From Pseudomonas sp. GM21 (GTDB lineage Bacteria > Pseudomonadota > Gammaproteobacteria > Pseudomonadales > Pseudomonadaceae): a DNA stretch of 51,505 nucleotides. The stretch is from the NCBI RefSeq assembly GCF_000282215.1, contig NZ_AKJS01000198.1:1-51505 (forward strand), read 5' to 3'. Shown piece by piece: positions 1 to 7,370 of this stretch (the stretch's first letter is position 1; the number at the start of each line of letters is the position of its first letter). A model generated the notes under the pieces. It had not been told where the DNA came from. It worked only from the letters and a program-made list of their open reading frames with translations, and did no database searches. The translations under genes were made by a program, and so were the position numbers.

Positions 1-419
1 CGGCTGCCGCTCATGCGCCTGCCGCAGGTAGCGAACCGGCTGATCCGGCGAAGGAAAAGCTGTATTACGACGCAGCCTTCGACCTGATCAAAGCCAAGGA
101 TTTCGACAAGGCCAGCCAGGCTTTTGCTGCCTTCCTGCGCAAATACCCGAACAGCCAATACTCGGGCAATGCCCAGTACTGGTTGGGTGAAGTGAACCTG
201 GCCAAAGGCGATCTGCAAGGTGCAGGTCAGGCGTTCGCCAAGGTTTCACAGCTGTACCCGAAGCACGCCAAAGTGCCTGATTCGTTGTACAAGCTGGCTG
301 ATGTGGAACGCCGCCTCGGTCACACAGACAAGGTAAAAGGCATTCTGCAGCAGGTTGTGTCGCAATACCCGGGCACTTCCGCCGCTCAGTTGGCCCAGCG
401 AGACTTGCAGCGCATGTAA
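1..419 (+). CDS. cpoB: Cell division coordinator CpoB (YbgF), 3' part only
   Basis: The gene enters from the left edge, so its signal peptide and N-terminal coiled coil are not visible. The open frame (codons from base 3, stop TAA 417-419) encodes about 138 residues. It begins in an Ala/Pro/Glu-rich linker and continues into tetratricopeptide repeats: the YYDAAFDLIKAKDFDKA helix, then WLGEVNLAKGDLQGAGQAF and SLYKLADVERRLGH. This is the C-terminal TPR domain of the periplasmic Tol-Pal protein CpoB, which coordinates peptidoglycan synthesis with outer-membrane constriction. In Pseudomonas it is the last gene of tolQRAB-pal-cpoB. A strong terminator follows at once, which fits the end of that operon. 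Confidence 0.9.
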   Translation, partial: AAAHAPAAGSEPADPAKEKLYYDAAFDLIKAKDFDKASQAFAAFLRKYPNSQYSGNAQYWLGEVNLAKGDLQGAGQAFAKVSQLYPKHAKVPDSLYKLADVERRLGHTDKVKGILQQVVSQYPGTSAAQLAQRDLQRM

Positions 420-443
420 GGCTGTCAGATCCCGTTTTGAAGA

Positions 444-469
444 AACCCGCGCTTGTCGCGGGTTTTTTC
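444..469 (+). terminator. Rho-independent terminator after cpoB
   Basis: An 8-bp stem (AACCCGCG / CGCGGGTT) closes a 5-nt loop and runs into six T residues, 25 bp after the cpoB stop. It ends the tol-pal-cpoB transcript before queE. Confidence 0.88.
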
Positions 470-571
470 GTTAGAATTCACCCCCTTTTTATGAAACACG
501 CTTTTTGGGATCTGCGCGGTGGCGGGGTTCCTTTAAGTGCCTGACGGAGGCGGACAGCCTGTTTAGCTGTT

Positions 572-1234
572 ATGCCCGTGGCGACTATGCAAGACACATT
601 GAGAATTACCGAAGTTTTTTACTCGTTGCAGGGTGAAACGCGGACTGCCGGGCTGCCCACAGTATTTGTGCGCCTGACCGGTTGCCCGCTGCGTTGCCAA
701 TACTGCGACAGCGCCTACGCGTTCACTGGCGGCACCATTCGCCCGCTCGACGACATCCTCGAGCAAGTGGCCGGTTTCCGCCCACGTTATGTGTGTGTCA
801 CCGGTGGCGAACCGCTGGCCCAACCTAACGCCATCCCATTGCTCAAGCAGTTGTGCGACGCCGGTTACGAAGTGTCACTGGAAACCAGTGGTTCGATCGA
901 TATCTCGGCAGTAGATGCTCGGGTCAGTCGCGTTGTCGACCTGAAAACCCCGGGTTCGAAGGAGGCACACCGCAACCGCTACGAAAATATCGAGCTGCTC
1001 ACACCTAACGACCAGGTTAAGTTTGTCATCTGCTCGCGGGAAGACTACGACTGGGCCGTGTCCAAGTTGATCCAGTACGGTCTTGATCGTCGCGCCGGCG
1101 AAGTCCTGTTCTCGCCTAGTCACCATGACCTGAATGCTCGGGACCTGGCGGATTGGGTGGTGGCGGACAACCTGCCAGTGCGTTTGCAATTGCAGCTGCA
1201 TAAATATCTTTGGAATGACGAGCCGGGGCGCTGA
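572..1234 (+). CDS. queE: 7-carboxy-7-deazaguanine synthase QueE
   Basis: This radical SAM enzyme makes 7-carboxy-7-deazaguanine from 6-carboxytetrahydropterin in queuosine precursor (preQ0) synthesis. From the ATG at 572 the protein has 220 residues. The radical SAM cluster motif is C38-x3-C42-x2-C45 in the segment GCPLRCQYC, and the family's N-terminal substrate region EVFYSLQGE precedes it. A second ATG at 587 (MQDTLRIT) is an equally credible start; neither has a strong Shine-Dalgarno. The stop is one base before the start of queC, so the two are co-transcribed. Confidence 0.93.
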   Translation: MPVATMQDTLRITEVFYSLQGETRTAGLPTVFVRLTGCPLRCQYCDSAYAFTGGTIRPLDDILEQVAGFRPRYVCVTGGEPLAQPNAIPLLKQLCDAGYEVSLETSGSIDISAVDARVSRVVDLKTPGSKEAHRNRYENIELLTPNDQVKFVICSREDYDWAVSKLIQYGLDRRAGEVLFSPSHHDLNARDLADWVVADNLPVRLQLQLHKYLWNDEPGR

Positions 1235-1235
1235 A

Positions 1236-1928
1236 ATGACGGAACAACTGAACACAGCTGAAAAACGTGCGGTCATCCTGCTCTCCGGCGGTCTGGATTC
1301 GGCGACCGTCGTGGCCATGGCTCGTGCCGAGGGTTACAGCTGCTACACCATGAGCTTCGATTACGGTCAGCGCTCTCATGCCGAGTTGTACGCTGCCGAA
1401 CGCGTCGCGCGAGACCTTGGTGTAATCGAGCACAAAGTCATCGGCCTGAATCTGAATGGTATGGGCGGTTCGGCGCTGACTGACCGCAACATCGACATTC
1501 CGGAGGCGCTGGGGGAGGGCATTCCAGTCACTTACGTGCCAGCGCGCAACACGGTGTTCCTGTCGCTGGCATTGGGCTGGGCCGAAGTGCTGGGTGCGCG
1601 CGACATCTTTATTGGTGTCAACGCGGTGGATTACTCCGGCTACCCGGACTGCCGGCCCGAGTTCATCGAGTCCTTCGAGCGCATGGCCAATCTGGCCACC
1701 AAGGCTGGTGTAGAGGGCAATGGATTCCGTATCCAGGCGCCTCTGCAGAACCTGAGCAAAGCGCAGATCGTCGAGGCGGGCGTGAAGCTTGGGGTCAATT
1801 ACGGGCTGACCGTTTCCTGCTATCAGGCGGACGATAATGGCCATGCGTGCGGCAAATGCGACAGCTGCCGACTGCGTGCAGAAGGCTTCGCGGCGGCCGG
1901 AATCAGTGACCCAACACCTTATTTTTGA
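1236..1928 (+). CDS. queC: 7-cyano-7-deazaguanine synthase QueC
   Basis: QueC is an ATP-dependent enzyme that converts 7-carboxy-7-deazaguanine to preQ0, the step after QueE. The 230-residue protein has the PP-loop ATP site SGGLDSAT at residues 17-24 and four C-terminal zinc ligands, C195, C205, C208 and C211 (CGKCDSC). The start at 1236 is chosen because it lies one base after the queE stop and gives the usual family length; the frame is open further upstream but only across queE. The gene is followed directly by the tRNA-Lys promoter, and no terminator is visible in between. Confidence 0.95.
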   Translation: MTEQLNTAEKRAVILLSGGLDSATVVAMARAEGYSCYTMSFDYGQRSHAELYAAERVARDLGVIEHKVIGLNLNGMGGSALTDRNIDIPEALGEGIPVTYVPARNTVFLSLALGWAEVLGARDIFIGVNAVDYSGYPDCRPEFIESFERMANLATKAGVEGNGFRIQAPLQNLSKAQIVEAGVKLGVNYGLTVSCYQADDNGHACGKCDSCRLRAEGFAAAGISDPTPYF

Positions 1929-1946
1929 TTTATTTCAAATTAGGTG

Positions 1947-1976
1947 TTGAATAGTCCTTAAAAATCAGTATTATAC
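1947..1976 (+). promoter_or_regulatory. Promoter of tRNA-Lys
   Basis: A -35-like TTGAAT (1947-1952) is followed after 16 bp by TATTAT (1969-1974), in an A/T-rich stretch. A GC-rich discriminator GCGCCACC follows. That layout is typical of stable-RNA promoters under stringent control. Confidence 0.6.
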
Positions 1977-1991
1977 GCGCCACCACACAGC

Positions 1992-2067
1992 GGGTCGTTA
2001 GCTCAGTTGGTAGAGCAGTTGGCTTTTAACCAATTGGTCGTAGGTTCGAATCCCACACGACCCACCA
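1992..2067 (+). tRNA. tRNA-Lys, anticodon UUU
   Basis: The 76-nt cloverleaf has CCA encoded. The acceptor stem is GGGTCGT / ACGACCC, the D arm is GCTC/GAGC, the anticodon stem is GTTGG/CCAAT with loop CTTTTAA (anticodon 2025-2027), and the T loop is TTCGAAT. The T stem GTAGG / CCCAC contains one A-C opposition at pair 51-63 where E. coli tRNA-Lys has A-U. The gene lies between queC and nadA. Confidence 0.97.
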
Positions 2068-2088
2068 TTTTTGTAGCAGTTTTAAAAG

Positions 2089-2130
2089 TCTGGAAGGCCC
2101 ACGCAAGTGAGGATTTCCGGATTTTTTTTT
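2089..2130 (+). terminator. Terminator of tRNA-Lys transcript
   Basis: A 7-bp outer stem TCTGGAA / TTCCGGA (one G-T pair) encloses a small inner CAC-GCAA-GTG hairpin and is followed by nine T residues. It lies 22 bp after the tRNA 3' end. Confidence 0.72.
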
Positions 2131-2301
2131 GCCTGCGATTTAAGGTCGGCCAGGTTCCGGGCTGCACCGTATGGCGCAGGCAGGTCAGAATCATCTTTTG
2201 CATCCACGGGATATTCTGTAGCCTTGCGCAGCTTCAACGCTGTCCGTGCCTGATGAATACTCACTCTCCCGGCGGTACCCTGATGGGTCCGGAGCCGGGT
2301 G

Positions 2302-2307
2302 TATACT
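2302..2307 (+). promoter_or_regulatory. Candidate -10 element of nadA
   Basis: TATACT lies 38 bp before the nadA start codon. No good -35 is visible at the right distance, so this is a weak assignment. Confidence 0.3.
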
Positions 2308-2344
2308 CGACTTTCGCGCAAATGCGCCTGCAGGTCTTGCGAAC

Positions 2345-3403
2345 ATGACGCAGATTTCCGAACGCCTTCTGGTTCAGGCTCACCTCGACGCCAAGCAGCC
2401 CAAGCCGCTGACCGCCGAGGAAGAAGCCTATTACCGTGCCGCCATCGCCGCCGAGCTCAAGGCTCAGGACGCGGTGCTGGTTGCCCACTTCTATTGCGAT
2501 CCGGTGATTCAGGCCCTGGCCGAAGAAACCGGTGGTTGCGTCTCCGACTCGCTGGAGATGGCCCGCTTCGGCAATGCACACCCGGCCAAGACCGTAGTGG
2601 TCGCCGGGGTGAAATTCATGGGCGAAACCGCAAAAATCCTCAACCCTGAAAAACGTGTGCTGATGCCAACCCTCGAAGCGACCTGCTCGCTGGACCTGGG
2701 TTGCCCGGTGGATGAGTTTTCGGCGTTTTGCGATCAGCACCCGGAACGTACCGTCGTGGTCTATGCCAATACCTCGGCGGCGGTCAAAGCGCGAGCGGAT
2801 TGGGTGGTGACGTCCAGTTGTGCGCTGGAGATTGTCGAAAGCCTGATGGATAACGGCGAGACCATTATCTGGGGCCCGGACAAACACCTGGGCACCTACA
2901 TTCAGCGCCAGACCGGTGCGGACATGTTGTTGTGGGACGGTGCCTGCATCGTCCACGAAGAGTTCAAGTCCAAGCAGCTGGAAGACATGAAGGCGCTGTA
3001 CCCGGATGCGGCGATTCTGGTGCACCCAGAGTCGCCAACCGCGGTGATCGAACTGGCGGATGCCGTCGGCTCCACCAGTCAGCTGATCGCAGCGGCCCAG
3101 AGCCTGCCGAACAAAACGCTGATCGTCGCCACTGATCGCGGCATTTTCTACAAAATGCAGCAGCTGTGCCCGGACAAGGTCTTCATCGAAGCGCCAACGG
3201 CCGGTAACGGCGCTGCGTGCCGCAGTTGCGCGCACTGCCCGTGGATGGCGATGAACACCCTTGAGCGCACGCTCAAGAGCTTGAAAGAGGGGACGAACGA
3301 GATCTTTGTTGATCCGGCGTTGATCCCTCAAGCGATTCGGCCGTTGAAGCGCATGCTCGACTTCACGCAGGCTGCGCGGATGAAACTGGCCGGCAACGCC
3401 TGA
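2345..3403 (+). CDS. nadA: Quinolinate synthase NadA
   Basis: This [4Fe-4S] enzyme condenses iminoaspartate with dihydroxyacetone phosphate to give quinolinate in NAD synthesis. From the ATG at 2345 the protein has 352 residues. Its cluster cysteines C114 (EATCSLDLGC), C201 (GACIVHEEF) and C298 (CRSCAHCPW) correspond to C113, C200 and C297 of the E. coli enzyme. The frame stays open upstream to 2246, but that stretch contains the candidate promoter and has no family similarity, so 2345 is preferred. It stands alone, with an inverted REP pair directly downstream. Confidence 0.95.
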   Translation: MTQISERLLVQAHLDAKQPKPLTAEEEAYYRAAIAAELKAQDAVLVAHFYCDPVIQALAEETGGCVSDSLEMARFGNAHPAKTVVVAGVKFMGETAKILNPEKRVLMPTLEATCSLDLGCPVDEFSAFCDQHPERTVVVYANTSAAVKARADWVVTSSCALEIVESLMDNGETIIWGPDKHLGTYIQRQTGADMLLWDGACIVHEEFKSKQLEDMKALYPDAAILVHPESPTAVIELADAVGSTSQLIAAAQSLPNKTLIVATDRGIFYKMQQLCPDKVFIEAPTAGNGAACRSCAHCPWMAMNTLERTLKSLKEGTNEIFVDPALIPQAIRPLKRMLDFTQAARMKLAGNA

Positions 3404-3428
3404 GTTCTTTCAGGTAAGTCGCCAAACC

Positions 3429-3519
3429 CTGTGGGAGCGAGCTTGCTCGCGAAAGCGGCCTGTCAGTCATATCAATGTTGACTGATGCACCGCCATCGCG
3501 AGCAGGCTCGCTCCCACAG
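3429..3519. repeat. Inverted REP pair (REPIN), GTGGGAGC family
   Basis: The arms CTGTGGGAGCGAGC... and ...GCTCGCTCCCACAG face each other across about 40 bp, each with an inner GAGC-TTGCTC-type hairpin. It sits between the convergent nadA and RDD genes. The same family recurs at 10958, 12680, 30618 and 51431. Confidence 0.9.
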
Positions 3520-3538
3520 TGGTTTTCGTACGGCTGAA

Positions 3539-4027
3539 TTACTTGGTTTTCTTCGGAATCCGCACCAGCTGCGTATTGGAGTAGATGTCATGCCAGCTGC
3601 GCTTCTGCTTGTCGAACAGCGACCAGAAGAATCCCAGCCCACCGCATAGCCAGGACGCTATCGACACCACAAACCGCAACAGAGCCTGCCACAGGCTGAT
3701 GGACGAGCCATCGGCATTCTGTACGCGGATGCACCACACTTGCATGCCGAGGGTCTGGCCTGACCAGGTCCAGAACTTGGCGAAGAAGCCGAACAATACA
3801 AACAGCAGCACGGTCGAGAGCAATGGATCACCGTCCAGTGCGCCTGCTTCGGTCAGGGTGCGCATTTTCTCTTCGCCGAGGATCGCCATCTGGATCATCT
3901 TGTAAATGCCGCTGGTGACGATCAGCAGGGCGGTACACAACAGGAAGTCATAGAACATCGCTGCCAGGCGACGACCCAGGGTGACGGCGGGAAACTCGCC
4001 CTGGGGGTTGAGCAGGTGTTTCGACAT
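3539..4027 (-). CDS. RDD family membrane protein
   Basis: The 162-residue protein has the RDD domain layout. An N-terminal GRRLAAMFYDFLL segment carries the Arg and Asp that name the family, with hydrophobic spans near residues 24-46 and 68-90 and a third near 115-135. A basic, tryptophan-rich tail (DKQKRSWHD) follows. RDD proteins are small inner-membrane proteins, some linked to Na+/H+ transport, but the exact function is unknown. It is separated from the upstream cold-shock gene by a strong terminator, so it probably has its own promoter. Confidence 0.8.
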   Translation of the reverse strand: MSKHLLNPQGEFPAVTLGRRLAAMFYDFLLCTALLIVTSGIYKMIQMAILGEEKMRTLTEAGALDGDPLLSTVLLFVLFGFFAKFWTWSGQTLGMQVWCIRVQNADGSSISLWQALLRFVVSIASWLCGGLGFFWSLFDKQKRSWHDIYSNTQLVRIPKKTK

Positions 4028-4075
4028 GGCAGCCTCTGGACAGAAAAAAAAGCCATTTTACGGATTTACGCGCAC

Positions 4076-4111
4076 AAAAAAGCCCCTGATGTCAGCATCA
4101 GGGGCTTTTTC
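4076..4111. terminator. Bidirectional terminator after the cold-shock gene
   Basis: The stem AAGCCCCTGATG / CATCAGGGGCTT is flanked by A residues on the left and T residues on the right, so it works on either strand. On the minus strand it ends the csp transcript 12 bp after its stop. Confidence 0.88.
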
Positions 4112-4122
4112 GTTACAGGAGA

Positions 4123-4335
4123 TTAAGCTTCTGCTTGTACTTCGTCAGCCTGCATGCCTTTCTGGCCTTGCACAGCAACGAAAGTCACTTTCTGGCCTTC
4201 TTTCAGGCTCTTGAAGCCATTGCCCTGGATGGCGCGGAAATGCACGAACAGATCCGGACCGCTTTCAGGAGTGATAAAACCAAAACCTTTCTCGTCGTTA
4301 AACCACTTGACGGTACCGCTCTGACGTTGGGACAT
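4123..4335 (-). CDS. CspA-family cold-shock protein
   Basis: The 70-residue single cold-shock domain starts SGTVKWFNDEKGFGFI and carries RNP1 (KGFGFI) and RNP2 (DLFVHF), the nucleic-acid-binding strands of CspA-type RNA chaperones. The ribosome binding site AAGGA (4344-4348 on the minus strand) is well placed. The segment between it and the start reads AATAAGAA (4336-4343). The gene has 392 bp of non-coding DNA upstream, consistent with the long leader typical of csp genes. Which of the several Pseudomonas csp paralogues it is cannot be told from the sequence alone. Confidence 0.95.
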   Translation of the reverse strand: MSQRQSGTVKWFNDEKGFGFITPESGPDLFVHFRAIQGNGFKSLKEGQKVTFVAVQGQKGMQADEVQAEA

Positions 4336-4517
4336 TTCTTATTTCCTTTGACGCTAAAATTAATGACAGTCGCTTTCTCATGAAAGAGTACTGGGGCTGG
4401 TTGCAGGAGAGTAAGAAGACGTCGAACGGGATGTAGCTAACTTGTAGGCTACTGCCCAGGTCACGATTCCAAGCGACCCATGCAAACACAGTGGACAAAC
4501 TCTACGCCAACTACGGG

Positions 4518-4548
4518 AGAAAAAACAAGCCCCGTCAGAGGCCCGGTT
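4518..4548 (-). terminator. Candidate terminator of the gcvHP-sdaA-gcvT operon
   Basis: On the minus strand the stem GGGCCTC / GGGGCTT (with G-T pairs) closes a 4-base loop and is followed by GTTTTTT. It lies about 180 bp past the gcvT stop and before the csp start. It could also act as an attenuator of a long csp leader. Confidence 0.5.
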
Positions 4549-4666
4549 TTCCTCAGGTTGAGCACACTAGTCGATCCACTAGTGCGGTCTTATTCTTTGT
4601 TGTCGTTCACTTGTTTTCGAACGTTATAAGCAGCGTTCAAAAACGAATGATGCGCACTGTTTTATG

Positions 4667-4706
4667 GCGGTTGCGTTACACATTAGTGCACTGTTAACGC
4701 AACCGC
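4667..4706. repeat. 12-bp inverted repeat downstream of gcvT
   Basis: The arms GCGGTTGCGTTA (4667-4678) and TAACGCAACCGC (4695-4706) are perfect complements around a 16-bp centre. No T run follows on either strand, so it is not a standard terminator. Confidence 0.7.
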
Positions 4707-4727
4707 GTTACTTATAGAAACAGTCAA

Positions 4728-5852
4728 TCAACCGCGATAGTAGCGTTGAGCAACAAATGGCATTTTGCTTACAAGCAAAGGCACCTTTTTCCCACGGACA
4801 ATTGCCCATACGGGTGTGTCGATGGCGATATAGGCGCTGTCGACGTAACCCATGGCCAACGGACCGCCCAGGGTTGGACCGAAGCCCCCACTGCACACAG
4901 TACCGATGATATCGCCGGCTTCGTTGACGATTTCCGCGCCTTCACGCACTGGCGTGCGTTCCTGGGGCAGCAGACCGACGCGCTTGCGGCTGACACCGCC
5001 TTGTTGTTGTGCGAACACGGTTTCAGCGCCAGGGAAGCCGCCAGCCCGCGCGCCATCGGCACGACGAGGCTTGGAGATGGCCCACAGCAGGCTGGCTTCG
5101 ATGGGGGTGGTGTCGGTGTTCATGTCATGGCCATAGAGGCACAGGCCGGCTTCCAGGCGCAGCGAGTCGCGAGCACCGAGGCCGATGGCCTCTACTTCAA
5201 CTTCAGCCAGCAGCGAGCGGGCAAGGGCTTCGGCGTTGGCGGCCGGTACCGAGATTTCGAAACCGTCTTCACCGGTGTACCCCGAACGGCTGACAAAGCA
5301 GTCAACGCCCAGCAGTTTCACGCGGGCGAACTGCATGAAGGTCATTTTCGTCACTTCGGGTGCCAGGCGCGCGAGCACGGTGACCGCGGCCGGACCTTGC
5401 AGGGCCAGCAGGGCGCGTTCTTCGAACAAAGGCTCGATGGTGCACTGCTCGCCAATGTGCTTGCGCAGGTGCGCCAGGTCCTGATCCTTGCAGGCCGCGT
5501 TGACCACCAGGAACAGTTCGTCGTTACCGAGGTTGGCGACCATCAGGTCGTCGAGGATGCCACCGGTTTCGTTGGTGAACATCGCGTAACGCTGCATGCC
5601 CACTGGCAGGTCGATGATGTCCACCGGCACCAGGGTTTCCAGAGCCTTGGCGGCATTGGCGCCGGTCAGGCGGATCTGGCCCATGTGCGAAACATCGAAC
5701 AACCCGGCCTGATCACGGGTGTGCTGGTGTTCTTTCATCACGCCGAGCGGGTATTGCACCGGCATGTCATAGCCGGCGAAGGGCACCATGCGCGCACCGA
5801 GTTCGATGTGCAGGGCGTGCAATGGGGTTTTCAGCAATTGTTCGGTGGACAT
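4728..5852 (-). CDS. gcvT: Glycine cleavage system aminomethyltransferase (T protein)
   Basis: GcvT transfers the methylene group from the aminomethyl-lipoyl H protein to tetrahydrofolate and releases ammonia. The ATG at 5852 (MSTEQLLKTP) gives 374 residues, the usual length, with CAGGAG (5858-5864) as ribosome binding site. The N-terminal folate-binding pattern GLFDVSHMGQ is present, as is RSGYTGEDGFEISV in the middle. The frame is open far beyond 5852 on the minus strand, but that part runs through sdaA in another frame and is not used. It is the last gene of gcvH-gcvP-sdaA-gcvT; sdaA ends 38 bp upstream. Confidence 0.95.
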   Translation of the reverse strand: MSTEQLLKTPLHALHIELGARMVPFAGYDMPVQYPLGVMKEHQHTRDQAGLFDVSHMGQIRLTGANAAKALETLVPVDIIDLPVGMQRYAMFTNETGGILDDLMVANLGNDELFLVVNAACKDQDLAHLRKHIGEQCTIEPLFEERALLALQGPAAVTVLARLAPEVTKMTFMQFARVKLLGVDCFVSRSGYTGEDGFEISVPAANAEALARSLLAEVEVEAIGLGARDSLRLEAGLCLYGHDMNTDTTPIEASLLWAISKPRRADGARAGGFPGAETVFAQQQGGVSRKRVGLLPQERTPVREGAEIVNEAGDIIGTVCSGGFGPTLGGPLAMGYVDSAYIAIDTPVWAIVRGKKVPLLVSKMPFVAQRYYRG

Positions 5853-5890
5853 ATTCAGCTCCTGAAAAAGTGTGCGAATGCGCGTGAGCA

Positions 5891-7267
<1,377 letters not shown>

Positions 7268-7292
7268 GGTTGGGCTCCGGAGTCGCAGATGT

Positions 7293-7370
7293 CAGCAGCA
7301 AGCTACAAGCTGCAAGTAAGAGCCCGCAGGCTTTTAACTTGTAGCTTGAAGCTTAGAGCTTGCAGCTGCT
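7293..7370. repeat. Imperfect inverted repeat between gcvP and sdaA
   Basis: The left part AGCAAGCTACAAGCTGCAAG is mirrored by CTTGTAGCTTGAAGCTT and AGAGCTTGCAGCTGCT. The element fills almost the entire 103-bp gap between the gcvP stop and the sdaA start and looks like a dispersed Pseudomonas repeat of the CAAGCTACAAGCTGCAAG kind. No second copy occurs in this window. Confidence 0.7.

Larger units (their letters stand above)
4336..4727. other. Intergenic region csp/gcvT with several palindromes
   Basis: No convincing gene is seen in this 392-bp A/T-richer stretch. It holds the csp leader, a candidate terminator for the gcvT transcript (4518-4548), a perfect 7-bp inverted repeat CACTAGT / ACTAGTG (4565-4584), and a 12-bp inverted repeat (4667-4678 / 4695-4706). 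No confident -35/-10 for csp was found. Confidence 0.6.

Noticed and set aside
510..571. Possible preQ1 riboswitch before queE
   Set aside because: The leader has GGGGTTCC and short palindromes near a queuosine gene, but no A-rich tail pairing into a loop or pseudoknot of a known preQ1 class could be drawn.
2003..2203. Open frame across the tRNA-Lys gene (minus strand)
   Set aside because: It is the well-known spurious translation through a tRNA (GRVGFEPTT...), with no ribosome binding site.
2068..2344. Small gene between tRNA-Lys and nadA
   Set aside because: Short open frames exist on both strands, but none has a ribosome binding site, and the stretch is explained by a terminator and the nadA leader.
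3429..3519. CRISPR array made by the recurring GTGGGAGC repeats
   Set aside because: The copies are scattered, inverted and paired, with no regular spacers and no cas genes; they are REP elements.
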